Assembly: GCF_916618955.1 (NCBI RefSeq)
Contig: NZ_OU745390.1
Span: 2,666,001 to 2,730,000 of the forward strand
Reading direction: 5' to 3'
Length of the DNA stretch: 64,000 nucleotides
Source: Pseudomonas sp. Marseille-Q3773
GTDB lineage: Bacteria; Pseudomonadota; Gammaproteobacteria; Pseudomonadales; Pseudomonadaceae
Both the position numbers and the translations under genes were made by a program. The notes below the pieces were generated by a model. The model was not told the DNA's origin and made no database searches. It saw nothing but the letters and a program-made list of their open reading frames with translations. Shown one piece after another: positions 18,464 to 27,417 of the stretch (position 1 is its first letter; each line of letters begins with the position of its first letter).

Positions 18464-18597
18464 AACCTGAAGATACACGCAACAAGCAAGCATCGAGCGT
18501 CAGCCCCAGGCGGGAACCCCAGGCTCTCCACAGCGTGAGCCTGCCGCTTGGTGCCGGCGCTTGGATCCGAGAATAAAAACAAAACTCGAGGTGCTGC

Positions 18598-19950
18598 ATG
18601 TCCGAGTCACGCAAGGCGTATATCCCTGTTGCGCCGCCGCGAGAGCCCTTGCCCCTGCTCCAGCTGATCCTGGTTGGCCTGCAACATGTCCTGCTGATGT
18701 ACGGCGGCGCGATCGCCGTGCCGCTGATCATTGGCCAGGCCGCCGGCCTGTCCCGTGAAGAAGTCGCTTTCCTGATCAACGCCGACCTGCTGGTAGCGGG
18801 TGTCGCCACCATCATCCAGTCATTCGGTATCGGCCCGGTGGGCATCCGCATGCCGGTGATGATGGGGGCCAGTTTCGCTGCCGTCGGCAGTATGGTGGCC
18901 ATGGCCGGCATGCCCGGCGTAGGCCTGCAGGGGATCTTCGGCGCGACCATCGCCGCCGGGTTCTTCGGCATGCTGATCGCGCCGTTCATGTCCAAGGTCG
19001 TACGGTTCTTCCCTCCCCTGGTCACCGGTACGGTGATCACCTCGATCGGCCTGTCGCTGTTCCCGGTGGCGGTCAACTGGGCCGGTGGCGGCCAGCAGGC
19101 TGGCACCTTCGGTGCGCCGATCTTCCTGCTGGTGGCCGGCCTGGTGCTGGCGGTGATCCTGCTGATCAACCGCTTCATGCGTGGGTTCTGGGTCAACGTG
19201 TCGGTGCTGGTCGGCATGGGCCTGGGCTACATCCTCGCCGGCGCCATCGGCATGGTCGATCTGTCGGGCCTGAGCCAGGCACCATGGCTGCAAGTGGTCA
19301 CCCCCCTGCACTTCGGCATGCCGACCTTCAGCCTGGCACCGATCCTGTCCATGTGCCTGGTGGTGGTGATCATCTTCGTCGAGTCCACTGGCATGTTCCT
19401 GGCGCTGGGCAAGGTGACCGACCGCGAAGTGACCCCAGGCATGCTGCGTCGCGGCCTGTTGTGCGACGCCGGGGCCTCCTTCGTTGCCGGCTTCTTCAAC
19501 ACCTTCACCCACTCCTCGTTCGCCCAGAACATCGGCCTGGTGCAGATGACCGGGGTACGCTGCCGCTACGTCACCGTGGTGGCCGGCGCGCTGCTGATCC
19601 TGCTCAGCCTGCTGCCCAAGGCGGCCTTGCTGATTGCCTCGATCCCGCCTGCGGTACTGGGCGGCGCCTCCATTGCCATGTTCGGCATGGTTACCGCCAC
19701 CGGGATCAAGATTCTGCAGGAGGCGGACATCGGCGACCGCCGCAACCAGTTGCTGGTTGCCGTGAGCGTCGGCTTCGGGCTGATCCCCGTGGTGCGCCCG
19801 GAGTTCTTCGCGCAGATGCCGCAGTGGATGGAACCCATCACCCACAGTGGCATTGCCATGGCCACGGTCAGTGCGCTGGTGCTGAACGTGCTGTTCAACA
19901 TCCTCGGCGGTGCCGATCGCGCGGCGCACAACGCCTGCCACCAGCACTGA
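18598..19950 (+). CDS. NCS2-family xanthine/urate permease (NAT type)
   Basis: 450-residue polytopic inner-membrane symporter. Starts MSESRKAYIPVAPPREPLP; RBS region GAGGTG. NAT-family marks are QHVLLMYGGAIAVPLI (about 24-39), VESTGMFLALGKVTD (about 260) and the signature QNIGLVQMTG (about 304-313), the Q-N-x-G-x4-T pattern of xanthine- and urate-specific members. It is the second NCS2 protein in the cluster and belongs to a different branch from the azgA-type one. Placement next to puuD and two outer-membrane channels points to urate or xanthine uptake. Confidence 0.9.
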   Translation: MSESRKAYIPVAPPREPLPLLQLILVGLQHVLLMYGGAIAVPLIIGQAAGLSREEVAFLINADLLVAGVATIIQSFGIGPVGIRMPVMMGASFAAVGSMVAMAGMPGVGLQGIFGATIAAGFFGMLIAPFMSKVVRFFPPLVTGTVITSIGLSLFPVAVNWAGGGQQAGTFGAPIFLLVAGLVLAVILLINRFMRGFWVNVSVLVGMGLGYILAGAIGMVDLSGLSQAPWLQVVTPLHFGMPTFSLAPILSMCLVVVIIFVESTGMFLALGKVTDREVTPGMLRRGLLCDAGASFVAGFFNTFTHSSFAQNIGLVQMTGVRCRYVTVVAGALLILLSLLPKAALLIASIPPAVLGGASIAMFGMVTATGIKILQEADIGDRRNQLLVAVSVGFGLIPVVRPEFFAQMPQWMEPITHSGIAMATVSALVLNVLFNILGGADRAAHNACHQH

Positions 19951-20103
19951 AGCAAGCCGCCTGGAGCAACAAGGGGCGGCGCATTGCCGCCCCTGCCTCG
20001 ACCTCGTCGTAAACGCTGCACCGTCGGCCCGCCGGAATGGGCCGCCCGGGGCGCCTGCGCGCCAAAAAAACCCAACAAAAACAATAAGTCCGGGAACCAC
20101 AAC

Positions 20104-20889
20104 ATGAAACGCATCACCTCGTCCCTCTTGCTGGGCAGCAGCCTGCTGGCCACCCTCCCCGCCCACGCCGGGGAATGGCTGCAGTGGCACGGCGAAAGCC
20201 TGACCTACCTGTACGGCAAGGACTTCAAGGTCAACCCCCGCATCCAGCAGACGATCACCTTCGAGCACGCCAACAAATGGAAGTACGGCGACACGTTCAT
20301 GTTCGTCGACAAGGTCTTCTACAACGGCAAGGCCGACCCGGGCAAAGGCGTCACCAGCTACTACGGCGAGTTCAGCCCGCGCCTGTCGCTGGGCAAGATC
20401 AGCGGCCACAAGTTCGAACTGGGCCCGATCAAGGACGTGCTGGTCGCCATGACCTACGAGCGCGGCGAGGGCGACAACGAAGCCTACCTGATCGGCCCTG
20501 GCTTCGACCTGGCCGTCCCCGGCTTCAACTATTTCACCCTGAATTTCTATCTGCGTAATACCGAAGGCAGCCGCCCTGGTGACAACGTCTGGCAGATCAC
20601 TCCAGCCTGGTCCTACACCGTGCCGGTGGGCAAATCCGACATTCTGATCGACGGTTACATGGACTGGGTGGTGGACAACGACCAGACCCGTCGCGGGACC
20701 TACCACGCCAACCTGCAGTTCAACCCGCAGGTCAAGTACGATCTCGGCAAAGCCCTTGGCCTGGGCGCCAAGCAGCTGTACGTCGGCATCGAGTACAGCT
20801 ACTGGAAGGACAAATACGGCATCGACAGCCAAGGCAACGTCGACAGCAACCAGAACGTTACCAGTGCACTGGTCAAGGTGCACTTCTGA
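20104..20889 (+). CDS. OmpK/Tsx-like nucleoside-channel outer-membrane protein (copy 1)
   Basis: 261 residues. Signal peptide MKRITSSLLLGSSLLATLPA with cleavage after AHA. The mature part begins EWLQWHGESLTYLYGKDFKV and carries beta-barrel repeats (TFEHANKWKYGDTFMFVDK, YYGEFSPRLSLGK, GDNVWQITPAWSYTVPVG), ending in KVHF with the C-terminal Phe typical of outer-membrane barrels. Likely lets purine bases or nucleosides cross the outer membrane for the neighbouring NCS2 permease. Followed by a close paralog 350 bp downstream. Confidence 0.88.
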   Translation: MKRITSSLLLGSSLLATLPAHAGEWLQWHGESLTYLYGKDFKVNPRIQQTITFEHANKWKYGDTFMFVDKVFYNGKADPGKGVTSYYGEFSPRLSLGKISGHKFELGPIKDVLVAMTYERGEGDNEAYLIGPGFDLAVPGFNYFTLNFYLRNTEGSRPGDNVWQITPAWSYTVPVGKSDILIDGYMDWVVDNDQTRRGTYHANLQFNPQVKYDLGKALGLGAKQLYVGIEYSYWKDKYGIDSQGNVDSNQNVTSALVKVHF

Positions 20890-20895
20890 AAAACT

Positions 20896-20917
20896 GACCA
20901 AACGCACAAGTTTGGTC
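20896..20917 (+). terminator. Hairpin after first OmpK gene
   Basis: GACCAAAC-GCACAA-GTTTGGTC, perfect 8-bp stem, 6 bp after the stop. No T-tract follows, so termination strength is uncertain. Confidence 0.5.
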
Positions 20918-21013
20918 CGTCGCGCTCCAGGACGGAGCACTTGAGGCAAGGCGCGCAAGCCAGTAATCTGCGCGCCCCCTCGATCAGGGCAGAACGGATT
21001 CTGCCTGCGTTTA

Positions 21014-21029
21014 CTGACCGCTCAGTCAA
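21014..21029 (+). promoter_or_regulatory. TGACC-N4-AGTCA box upstream of second OmpK gene
   Basis: CTGACCGCTCAGTCAA, third copy of the box found at xdhA and the azgA-type permease. It ends 13 bp before a sigma-54-type -24 element. Confidence 0.5.
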
Positions 21030-21042
21030 TGAATTCGGGCGG

Positions 21043-21060
21043 TTGGCCAACGTGTTGCCA
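21043..21060 (+). promoter_or_regulatory. Sigma-54-type promoter for second OmpK gene
   Basis: TTGGCCAACGTGTTGCCA: TTGGC and TTGC both intact with 10 bp between GG and GC. The predicted start near 21070 leaves a ~170-nt leader. Confidence 0.6.
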
Positions 21061-21239
21061 GCCTGAAAGACCCTTTTCATCCGTTCAGAACGAAGTCGAG
21101 CAGGAAGGTTTTGCCAGCCCGGGAAAGTTGGCTCAACCCTTGCCAAACAGCTGTGGCCTATCGAAAAAAACTGACTCGCAAGACAAAAAAAGCGCGATAA
21201 CGCGCTGACAACAGATCAATCAAGGGAGCGAAACTCGCA

Positions 21240-22022
21240 ATGCGTACCATCAACAGCCTGATCTTCGCCGGCGGCCTGCTGGCCTGCGGCACCACCTTCG
21301 GCGGCGACCTGCTGCAATGGCAGAACAACAGCCTGACCTACCTGTGGGGCAAGAACTTCAAGGTCAACCCGGCGACCCAGCAAACGGTTACCTTCGAGCA
21401 TGCCGACGCCTGGAAGTACGGCGACAACTTCATCTTCGTCGATAAGATCTTCTACCAGGGCCAGAAAGACGCGGGCAATGGCCCGAATACCTACTATGGC
21501 GAGATCAGCCCACGCCTGTCCTTCGGCAAGATCTTCGACCAGAAGCTCGAGTTCGGCCCGGTCAAGGACGTGTTGCTGGCGATGACCTACGAGTTCGGCG
21601 AGGGTGACACCGAGGCGTACCTGATCGGCCCCGGCTTCGACCTGGCCATCCCCGGCTTCGACTACTTCCAGCTGAACTTCTACAACCGCACCACCGATGG
21701 CAGCCGTGCCGGCGACAACGTGTGGCAGATTACTCCGGTGTGGTCTTACACCATCCCGGTCGGTTCTTCCGACGTGCTGATCGACGGCTTCATGGACTGG
21801 GTGGTGGACAACGACGAGAACCGTCGCGGCACGTACCAGGCCAACCTGCACTTCAACCCGCAGATCAAGTACGACCTGGGCAAGGCCTTGCACCTGGGTG
21901 AGAAGCAGCTGTACGTAGGTGTGGAATACGACTACTGGAAGAACAAGTACGGCATCAAGAATTCCGATGCCTTCACTACCGACCAGAACACCATGAGCTT
22001 CTTGCTCAAGGTTCACTTCTGA
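21240..22022 (+). CDS. OmpK/Tsx-like nucleoside-channel outer-membrane protein (copy 2)
   Basis: 260 residues, closely similar to the preceding gene product along its length (shared blocks WKYGDNFIFVDKIFYQG, YYGEISPRLSFGK, GDNVWQITPVWSYTIPVG, DGFMDWVVDN) and with the same KVHF end. N-terminus MRTINSLIFAGGLLACGTTF is a short signal sequence; the cleavage site is less clear than in copy 1. A tandem duplication with a separate, probably nitrogen-controlled promoter suggests the two channels differ in substrate or in timing of use. Confidence 0.87.
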   Translation: MRTINSLIFAGGLLACGTTFGGDLLQWQNNSLTYLWGKNFKVNPATQQTVTFEHADAWKYGDNFIFVDKIFYQGQKDAGNGPNTYYGEISPRLSFGKIFDQKLEFGPVKDVLLAMTYEFGEGDTEAYLIGPGFDLAIPGFDYFQLNFYNRTTDGSRAGDNVWQITPVWSYTIPVGSSDVLIDGFMDWVVDNDENRRGTYQANLHFNPQIKYDLGKALHLGEKQLYVGVEYDYWKNKYGIKNSDAFTTDQNTMSFLLKVHF

Positions 22023-22065
22023 TGTGAAGCGTTGGGGCCGCGCCGCTGCCCATCGCAGGCAAACC

Positions 22066-22151
22066 AGCTCCCACAGGGCCAGCGCCGGATTCAAGGCATG
22101 CGCTGCACCTGTGGGAGCGGGTTTACCCGCGAACCGGGGCAACGCCCCGGC
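22066..22151. repeat. REP element plus half REP after second OmpK gene
   Basis: A half element CAGCTCCCACAGGGCC at 22066-22081 and a full element CCTGTGGGAGCGGGTTTACC...GCGAACCGGGG at 22108-22151, lying between convergent genes. Confidence 0.75.
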
Positions 22152-22158
22152 CAGGCAC

Positions 22159-23073
22159 TCAAGTGGCCGGCCGAACCGCCCGCCACAATTTCCCCGCAAT
22201 ACCCACCACCACCAGCACCACCGCACCAGCCACAACCCCGACGCCGCCATTCAGCAGCGCCACGGTCAACCCCCCGCCACGCCCCTCGCTGAACGCCTCG
22301 ATGGCGTGATGCAGCGGCGCGATGCCATGCACCAGGATCCCGCCGCCGACCAGGAACATCGCCGCAGTGCCGATCACCGACAGGCTCTTCATCATGTACG
22401 GCGCGGCCCACAAGATGCCGTTGCCCACTGCCTGGGCCAGGCGGGATGCCTTGCGGGTCATCCACAGCCCGAGGTCATCGAGCTTGACGATGCCGCCCAC
22501 CAGCCCGTACACGCCAATGGTCATGACCACCGCGATGCCCGCCAGCACGATGACCTGCTGGCTCAACGGCGAATCGGCGACGATGCCCAGGGTAATGGCG
22601 ATGATTTCCGCCGAAAGGATGAAGTCGGTGCGCACCGCGCCCTTGATCTTGCTCTTCTCGTATGCCACCAGGTCGACCTTGGCGTCCGCCACAGCTTCCT
22701 TGTGGGCCTCTTGCTGCGCCTCGTCCTCTGCCTTGCTGTGCAGGAACTTGTGCGCGAGCTTCTCGAAGCCCTCGAAGCACAGGTAGGCACCGCCGAGCAT
22801 CAGCAGCGGTATCACCGCCCAGGGAATGAACGCACTGATCAACAGCGCCGCCGGTACCAGGATGGCCTTGTTCACCAACGACCCCTTGGCCACCGCCCAC
22901 ACCACCGGCAATTCGCGGTCGGCACGCACGCCGGTGACCTGCTGGGCGTTCAGCGCCAGGTCATCGCCCAGCACACCTGCGGTCTTTTTTGCCGCTACCT
23001 TGGTCATCAGCGAGACGTCATCGAGCACCGTGGCGATGTCGTCGATCAGTACCAGTAGACTGCTTCCTGCCAT
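22159..23073 (-). CDS. DUF808/YedI-family membrane protein
   Basis: 304 residues starting [20 protein letters not shown], the highly conserved N-terminus of this family, followed by [20 protein letters not shown]. Several membrane segments are visible ([73 protein letters not shown]). Function is unknown for the family. Convergent with the OmpK gene and divergent from the TetR gene. Not obviously part of purine catabolism. Confidence 0.85.
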   Translation of the reverse strand: MAGSSLLVLIDDIATVLDDVSLMTKVAAKKTAGVLGDDLALNAQQVTGVRADRELPVVWAVAKGSLVNKAILVPAALLISAFIPWAVIPLLMLGGAYLCFEGFEKLAHKFLHSKAEDEAQQEAHKEAVADAKVDLVAYEKSKIKGAVRTDFILSAEIIAITLGIVADSPLSQQVIVLAGIAVVMTIGVYGLVGGIVKLDDLGLWMTRKASRLAQAVGNGILWAAPYMMKSLSVIGTAAMFLVGGGILVHGIAPLHHAIEAFSEGRGGGLTVALLNGGVGVVAGAVVLVVVGIAGKLWRAVRPAT

Positions 23074-23205
23074 GTTTGTCTGCTTCCGGATGAATGAATG
23101 CTGCCGATTCTAGCGCAAAGCCGCTGCCTTGAGCCCCCGTCGAGCCCGGTGCTACCATGCCCGATCCCTCTTAGAGGTGGCCAGACACGAGGAAGATCCC
23201 TGACC

Positions 23206-23817
23206 ATGAGCACCATTCGCGAGCGCAACAAGGAACTGATCCTGCGCGCGGCCAGCGAGGAATTCGCCGACAAGGGCTTCGCCGCCACCAAGACCAGCGA
23301 TATCGCGGCCAAGGCCGGCCTGCCCAAGCCGAACGTGTATTACTACTTCAAGTCCAAGGACAACCTCTACCGCGAGGTGCTGGAAAGCATCATCGCGCCG
23401 ATCATGCAGGCGTCGACCCCGTTCAATGCCGACGGTGACCCGAAAGAAGTGCTGAGTGCCTACATTCGCTCGAAGATCCGCATTTCGCGCGACCTGCCGC
23501 ATGCGTCCAAGGTGTTCGCCAGCGAGATCATGCACGGTGCCCCGCACCTGTCGCCGAACCAGGTGGCGCAGCTGAACGAGCAGGCCCGGCACAACATCGA
23601 ATGCATCCAGCGCTGGATCGACCGCGGGCTTATCGCCCATGTCGACGCGCATCACCTGATGTTCAGCATCTGGGCAGCCACCCAGACCTATGCCGATTTC
23701 GACTGGCAGATTTCGGCGGTCACCGGCAAGGCCAAGCTCGCCGACAGTGATTATGACGCGGCAGCCGAAACCATCATCCGCATGGTGCTCAAGGGTTGTG
23801 AGCCCGAGGTGGCCTGA
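23206..23817 (+). CDS. rutR: TetR-family regulator, RutR-like
   Basis: 203 residues from MSTIRERNKELILRAASEEF (ATG at 23206, with GAGGAAG-type sequence upstream). Helix-turn-helix at about 27-46 (TSDIAAKAGLPKPNVYYYF). The C-terminal domain matches E. coli RutR in blocks such as IRSKIRISRDLPHASKVFASEIMHGAP and LMFSIWAATQTYADFDWQIS. E. coli RutR senses uracil and controls pyrimidine and purine breakdown; an analogous role here is inferred from family and position between purine and glyoxylate genes. A longer in-frame start at 23098 is rejected. Confidence 0.8.
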   Translation: MSTIRERNKELILRAASEEFADKGFAATKTSDIAAKAGLPKPNVYYYFKSKDNLYREVLESIIAPIMQASTPFNADGDPKEVLSAYIRSKIRISRDLPHASKVFASEIMHGAPHLSPNQVAQLNEQARHNIECIQRWIDRGLIAHVDAHHLMFSIWAATQTYADFDWQISAVTGKAKLADSDYDAAAETIIRMVLKGCEPEVA

Positions 23818-23832
23818 CCCTCGGCGCTGGCT

Positions 23833-23921
23833 TCTTCGCGGGTGAACCCGCTCCCACAGGGACACCACGAGCTTCAAGCCTGTGATGATCCTGTGGGAGC
23901 GGGTTCACCCGCGAATAGGCC
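23833..23921. repeat. REP pair between rutR and glcG-like gene
   Basis: Inward-facing pair: CTTCGCGGGTGAACCCGCTC then GTGGGAGCGGGTTCACCCGC, about 30 bp apart, between convergent genes. Confidence 0.85.
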
Positions 23922-23939
23922 GGAACAGGCCATAGAGAA

Positions 23940-24380
23940 TCAGGCTGCTACCCCGGCATCCGCCGTCAACCCCACCTCCTCGATCGCACTGATCGCACAC
24001 TGCTCGTCGATATCCGAAGTATCGCCGCTGATCCCCACCGCCCCCAGCACCTTGCCGTCCTGATCACGCACCAGCACACCACCCGGCGCCGGCACCACCG
24101 GCCGCTCACCCAAGCCGTTCAGCGCGGCAAAGAAGGCTGGCCGTTGCTGCGCATCCAGTGCCAGCAAGCGCGAGCCCTTGCCCAGCGCAATCGCGCCCCA
24201 GGCCTTGCCGGTAGCCACTTGCGGGCGGATCAGGCTGGCACCGTCCTCACGTTGCAGCGCCAGCAGGTGGCCGCCGGCATCCAGCACCGCCACGGTCAGC
24301 GGTGCAGCATTGATCTTGCGGCCCGCCGCCAGCGCGGCATTCACTAGGCTGACCGCGACTTTCAGGTTCAAAGCGTTCAT
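23940..24380 (-). CDS. GlcG/HbpS-family protein (DUF336)
   Basis: 146 residues from MNALNLKVAVSLVNAALAAG; a longer frame to 24536 includes promoter DNA. Family blocks: APLTVAVLDAGGHLLALQREDGAS (about 25-48), TGKAWGAIALG, PGGVLVRDQDGKVLGAVGISGDTSDIDEQCA (about 98-128). Members accompany glycolate/glyoxylate genes (GlcG) or bind haem (HbpS); biochemical role is not settled. Divergent from gcl, with a GclR-type palindrome in front of each gene, so it is probably co-regulated with the glyoxylate operon. Confidence 0.85.
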   Translation of the reverse strand: MNALNLKVAVSLVNAALAAGRKINAAPLTVAVLDAGGHLLALQREDGASLIRPQVATGKAWGAIALGKGSRLLALDAQQRPAFFAALNGLGERPVVPAPGGVLVRDQDGKVLGAVGISGDTSDIDEQCAISAIEEVGLTADAGVAA

Positions 24381-24461
24381 GGAAAGGTCCTCTTCTTGTT
24401 GTGAGAAGCCCTGAGGGCAGTTGAAAACAATAGGACCAATAGAACACAACGAGCTGATTTT

Positions 24462-24471
24462 TTGTATACAA
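24462..24471 (-). promoter_or_regulatory. GclR-type operator upstream of glcG-like gene
   Basis: TTGTATACAA, perfect palindrome, 82 bp before the start of the minus-strand gene. Confidence 0.65.
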
Positions 24472-24556
24472 TATTTTGAAACGATCGTATGCGATGACGC
24501 AAACGCCTGTTTTCTTGGGCGCTCGAACGAAAGCATCCACTGCCGACGAAAACCCG

Positions 24557-24586
24557 TTGACCTGAGCGGTCAGCCATGAATACACT
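24557..24586 (+). promoter_or_regulatory. Putative sigma-70 promoter of the gcl operon
   Basis: -35 TTGACC (24557-24562) and -10 TACACT (24581-24586) with an 18-bp spacer. The predicted start, near 24593, lies just ahead of the operator at 24602. Confidence 0.4.
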
Positions 24587-24601
24587 CTGACGCAAAGCAA
24601 G

Positions 24602-24611
24602 TTGTATACAA
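24602..24611 (+). promoter_or_regulatory. GclR-type operator upstream of gcl
   Basis: TTGTATACAA, perfect palindrome ending 25 bp before the gcl start and placed just downstream of the predicted transcription start, a classic repressor site. Confidence 0.7.
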
Positions 24612-24636
24612 TTACAAAATCGATGAGGCACAAACC

Positions 24637-26412
24637 ATGAGCAAAATGAGAGCAATCGATGCAGCCGTTCTGGTCATGCGCCGTGAAGGTGTAGATACCG
24701 CGTTCGGCATCCCGGGGGCTGCCATCAACCCGTTGTACTCGGCCCTGAAGAAAGTCGGTGGCATCGATCACGTCCTCGCTCGCCACGTCGAAGGCGCCTC
24801 GCACATGGCCGAGGGTTACACCCGCGCCAACCCGGGCAACATCGGCGTGTGCATCGGTACCTCCGGCCCGGCCGGCACCGACATGGTCACCGGCCTGTAC
24901 AGTGCCTCGGCCGACTCCATCCCGATCCTCTGCATCACCGGCCAGGCGCCGCGCGCGCGCCTGCACAAGGAAGACTTCCAGGCAGTCGACATCACCAACA
25001 TCGTCAAGCCGGTGACCAAGTGGGCCACTACCGTTCTGGAACCGGGCCAGGTGCCTTATGCGTTCCAGAAAGCCTTCTATGAAATGCGTACCGGCCGCCC
25101 AGGCCCGGTACTGATCGACCTGCCGTTCGACGTGCAGATGGCCGAGATCGAATTCGACATCGACGCCTACGAACCGCTGCCCGTGCACAAGCCGTCCGCC
25201 ACCCGCGTACAGGCCGAAAAAGCCCTGGCCCTGCTCAATGACGCCGAGCGCCCGTTGCTGGTCGCTGGTGGTGGCATCATCAATGCCGACGCCAGCGACA
25301 AGCTGGTCGAGTTCGCCGAACTGACCGGTGTGCCGGTCATCCCGACCCTGATGGGCTGGGGCACCATCCCCGACGACCACGCGCAGATGGTCGGCATGGT
25401 CGGTCTGCAGACCTCGCACCGCTATGGCAACGCCACCCTGCTGAAATCCGACCTGGTGTTCGGCATCGGTAACCGTTGGGCCAACCGCCACACCGGCTCG
25501 GTCGACGTCTACACCGAAGGCCGCAAGTTCATCCACGTCGACATCGAACCGACCCAGATCGGCCGCGTGTTCACCCCCGACCTGGGTATCGTTTCCGACG
25601 CCGGCAAGGCGCTGGACGTGTTCCTCGAAGTGGCCCGCGAGTGGAACGCCGCAGGCAAGCTGAAGTGCCGCAAGGCCTGGCTGGAAGACTGCCAGCAACG
25701 CAAGGCCAGCCTGCAGCGCAAGACCCACTTCGACAACGTGCCGGTCAAGCCGCAGCGCGTCTACGAAGAAATGAACCAGGTGTTCGGCAAGGACACCTGC
25801 TACGTCAGCACCATCGGCTTGTCGCAGATCGCCGGTGCGCAGTTCCTGCACGTGTACAAGCCACGCCACTGGATCAACTGCGGCCAGGCCGGCCCGCTGG
25901 GCTGGACCATCCCTGCTGCCCTGGGCGTGGTCAAGGCCGACCCGAAACGCAAGGTGGTCGCGCTGTCGGGTGACTACGACTTCCAGTTCATGATCGAAGA
26001 GCTGGCGGTGGGCGCGCAGTTCAACCTGCCGTATGTGCACGTGCTGGTGAACAACGCCTACCTGGGCCTGATCCGTCAGGCGCAACGTGGCTTCGACATG
26101 GATTACTGTGTACAACTGGCGTTCGAGAACATCAACGCCACCGACGCCGCCACCTACGGCGTCGACCATGTTGCCGTGGTCGAGGGCCTGGGCTGCAAGG
26201 CCATCCGCGTGTTCGAGCCGGCAGACATCGCCCCTGCCCTGCTCAAGGCGCAGAAGATGGCCGAAGAGTTCCGCGTGCCGGTGGTGGTCGAAGTGATTCT
26301 CGAGCGCGTGACCAACATTTCCATGGGCACCGAGATCAACGCGGTCAACGAATTCGAAGACCTGGCCCTGGTCGGCAACGACGCGCCAACCGCCATCTCG
26401 CTGCTCGACTGA
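24637..26412 (+). CDS. gcl: Glyoxylate carboligase
   Basis: Joins two glyoxylate molecules to tartronate semialdehyde and CO2; needs thiamine diphosphate, FAD and Mg. 591 residues. N-terminal [19 protein letters not shown] (about 19-37) has a non-acidic residue where other ThDP enzymes carry the activating Glu, as is characteristic of Gcl. The C-terminal ThDP motif runs from [13 protein letters not shown] to [10 protein letters not shown] (about 445-475). First gene of gcl-hyi-glxR-ttuD-pykF, which takes up the glyoxylate released by AllA. Confidence 0.97.
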   Translation: MSKMRAIDAAVLVMRREGVDTAFGIPGAAINPLYSALKKVGGIDHVLARHVEGASHMAEGYTRANPGNIGVCIGTSGPAGTDMVTGLYSASADSIPILCITGQAPRARLHKEDFQAVDITNIVKPVTKWATTVLEPGQVPYAFQKAFYEMRTGRPGPVLIDLPFDVQMAEIEFDIDAYEPLPVHKPSATRVQAEKALALLNDAERPLLVAGGGIINADASDKLVEFAELTGVPVIPTLMGWGTIPDDHAQMVGMVGLQTSHRYGNATLLKSDLVFGIGNRWANRHTGSVDVYTEGRKFIHVDIEPTQIGRVFTPDLGIVSDAGKALDVFLEVAREWNAAGKLKCRKAWLEDCQQRKASLQRKTHFDNVPVKPQRVYEEMNQVFGKDTCYVSTIGLSQIAGAQFLHVYKPRHWINCGQAGPLGWTIPAALGVVKADPKRKVVALSGDYDFQFMIEELAVGAQFNLPYVHVLVNNAYLGLIRQAQRGFDMDYCVQLAFENINATDAATYGVDHVAVVEGLGCKAIRVFEPADIAPALLKAQKMAEEFRVPVVVEVILERVTNISMGTEINAVNEFEDLALVGNDAPTAISLLD

Positions 26413-26421
26413 TCGCCTGAC

Positions 26422-26459
26422 GCCCCCGCGCCGGCCCCTGTTGCAGGGGCGCCGGGGGC
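26422..26459 (+). terminator. Strong intercistronic hairpin between gcl and hyi
   Basis: GCCCCC...CCCCTG-TTG-CAGGGG...GGGGGC forms an almost continuous GC stem of about 17 bp. No T-tract follows and hyi starts 22 bp later, so it is more likely an mRNA-stability or partial-attenuation element than a full terminator. Confidence 0.6.
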
Positions 26460-26481
26460 CTTCACCGCAAGGAGACACACC

Positions 26482-27264
26482 ATGCCTCGCTTCGCTGCCA
26501 ACCTGTCCATGCTGTTCACCGAGCAGGACTTCCTGGCCCGCTTCAAAGCTGCCGCCGATGCTGGTTTCAGCGGCGTCGAATACCTCTTCCCGTATGACTA
26601 CAGCGCCGCCGAGATCAAGCAGCAGCTGCAGGCCAACGGCCTGACCCAGGTGCTGTTCAACCTGCCGGCCGGCGACTGGGCCAAAGGCGAGCGCGGTATC
26701 ACCTGCCACCCGGACCGCGTCGAGGAGTTCCGCGCTGGTGTCGACAAGGCCATCGAATACGCCAAGGTGCTGGGCAACACCCAGGTCAACGCCCTGGCCG
26801 GCATTCGCCCACAAGGCCCGGACTGCGCCACCGTGCGCAAGACCTTCGTGGAGAACCTGCGCTACGCCGCCGACAAGCTGAAAGCCGCCGGGATCCGCCT
26901 GGTCATGGAAATGATCAACACCCGCGACATCCCCGGCTTCTACCTGAACACCACCAAACAGGCCCTGGAAATCCAGGCCGAAGTGGGCAGCGACAACCTG
27001 TTCCTGCAGTACGACATCTACCACATGCAGATCATGGAAGGTGACCTGGCGCGGACCATGGAAGCCAACCTGAAGCTGATCAACCACATCCAGCTGGCCG
27101 ACAACCCCGGCCGCAACGAGCCAGGTACCGGCGAGATCAACTACCGCTTCCTGTTCGAGCACCTGGACCGTATCGGCTACCAAGGCTGGGTGGGCGCGGA
27201 GTACAAGCCGCTGTCCACCACCGAAGCTGGCCTGGGCTGGCTGAAGACCCATAACGCAATTTAA
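26482..27264 (+). CDS. hyi: Hydroxypyruvate isomerase
   Basis: Interconverts tartronate semialdehyde and hydroxypyruvate. 260 residues; RBS AAGGAG. TIM-barrel of the AP-endonuclease-2 superfamily with MPRFAANLSMLFTEQDFLAR at the start, VMEMINTRDIPGFYL (about 140-154) contributing the catalytic Glu, LQYDIYHMQIMEGD (about 175-188) and VGAEYKPLSTTEAGL at the end with the second Glu. Position between gcl and glxR is canonical. Confidence 0.96.
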   Translation: MPRFAANLSMLFTEQDFLARFKAAADAGFSGVEYLFPYDYSAAEIKQQLQANGLTQVLFNLPAGDWAKGERGITCHPDRVEEFRAGVDKAIEYAKVLGNTQVNALAGIRPQGPDCATVRKTFVENLRYAADKLKAAGIRLVMEMINTRDIPGFYLNTTKQALEIQAEVGSDNLFLQYDIYHMQIMEGDLARTMEANLKLINHIQLADNPGRNEPGTGEINYRFLFEHLDRIGYQGWVGAEYKPLSTTEAGLGWLKTHNAI

Positions 27265-27280
27265 GAAACAACGCGGAACA

Positions 27281-27369
27281 CTGTGGGAGCGGGCGTGCCC
27301 GCGAACACCGGCGAAGCCGGTGCCACCCACCGAGTTGTCTGCTTCGCGGGCAAGCCCGCTCCCACAGGG
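27281..27369. repeat. REP pair between hyi and glxR
   Basis: CTGTGGGAGCGGGCGTGCCC...and inverse GGCAAGCCCGCTCCCACAGG about 35 bp apart, with a small hairpin ACACCGGCGAAGCCGGTG inside. Lies within the gcl operon. Confidence 0.88.
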
Positions 27370-27417
27370 GGGCCAAGGCTCGCTTGAGATATCACAAATA
27401 CAAAGAGGCACATTCTC

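Larger units (their letters stand above)
20890..21239. other. 350-bp gap between the two OmpK genes
   Basis: No coding region is supported here. It contains the hairpin at 20896, the TGACC-N4-AGTCA box at 21014 and a sigma-54-like promoter at 21043, followed by an A-rich leader (GACAAAAAAAGCGCGATAAC) and GGGAGCG as ribosome-binding region. This shows that the second OmpK gene has its own promoter. Confidence 0.7.

Noticed and set aside
18820..20958. Minus-strand open frame of 712 codons over the NCS2 permease and first OmpK
   Set aside because: Opposite-strand shadow of two well-supported membrane protein genes; composition is His/Gln/Asp-rich noise.
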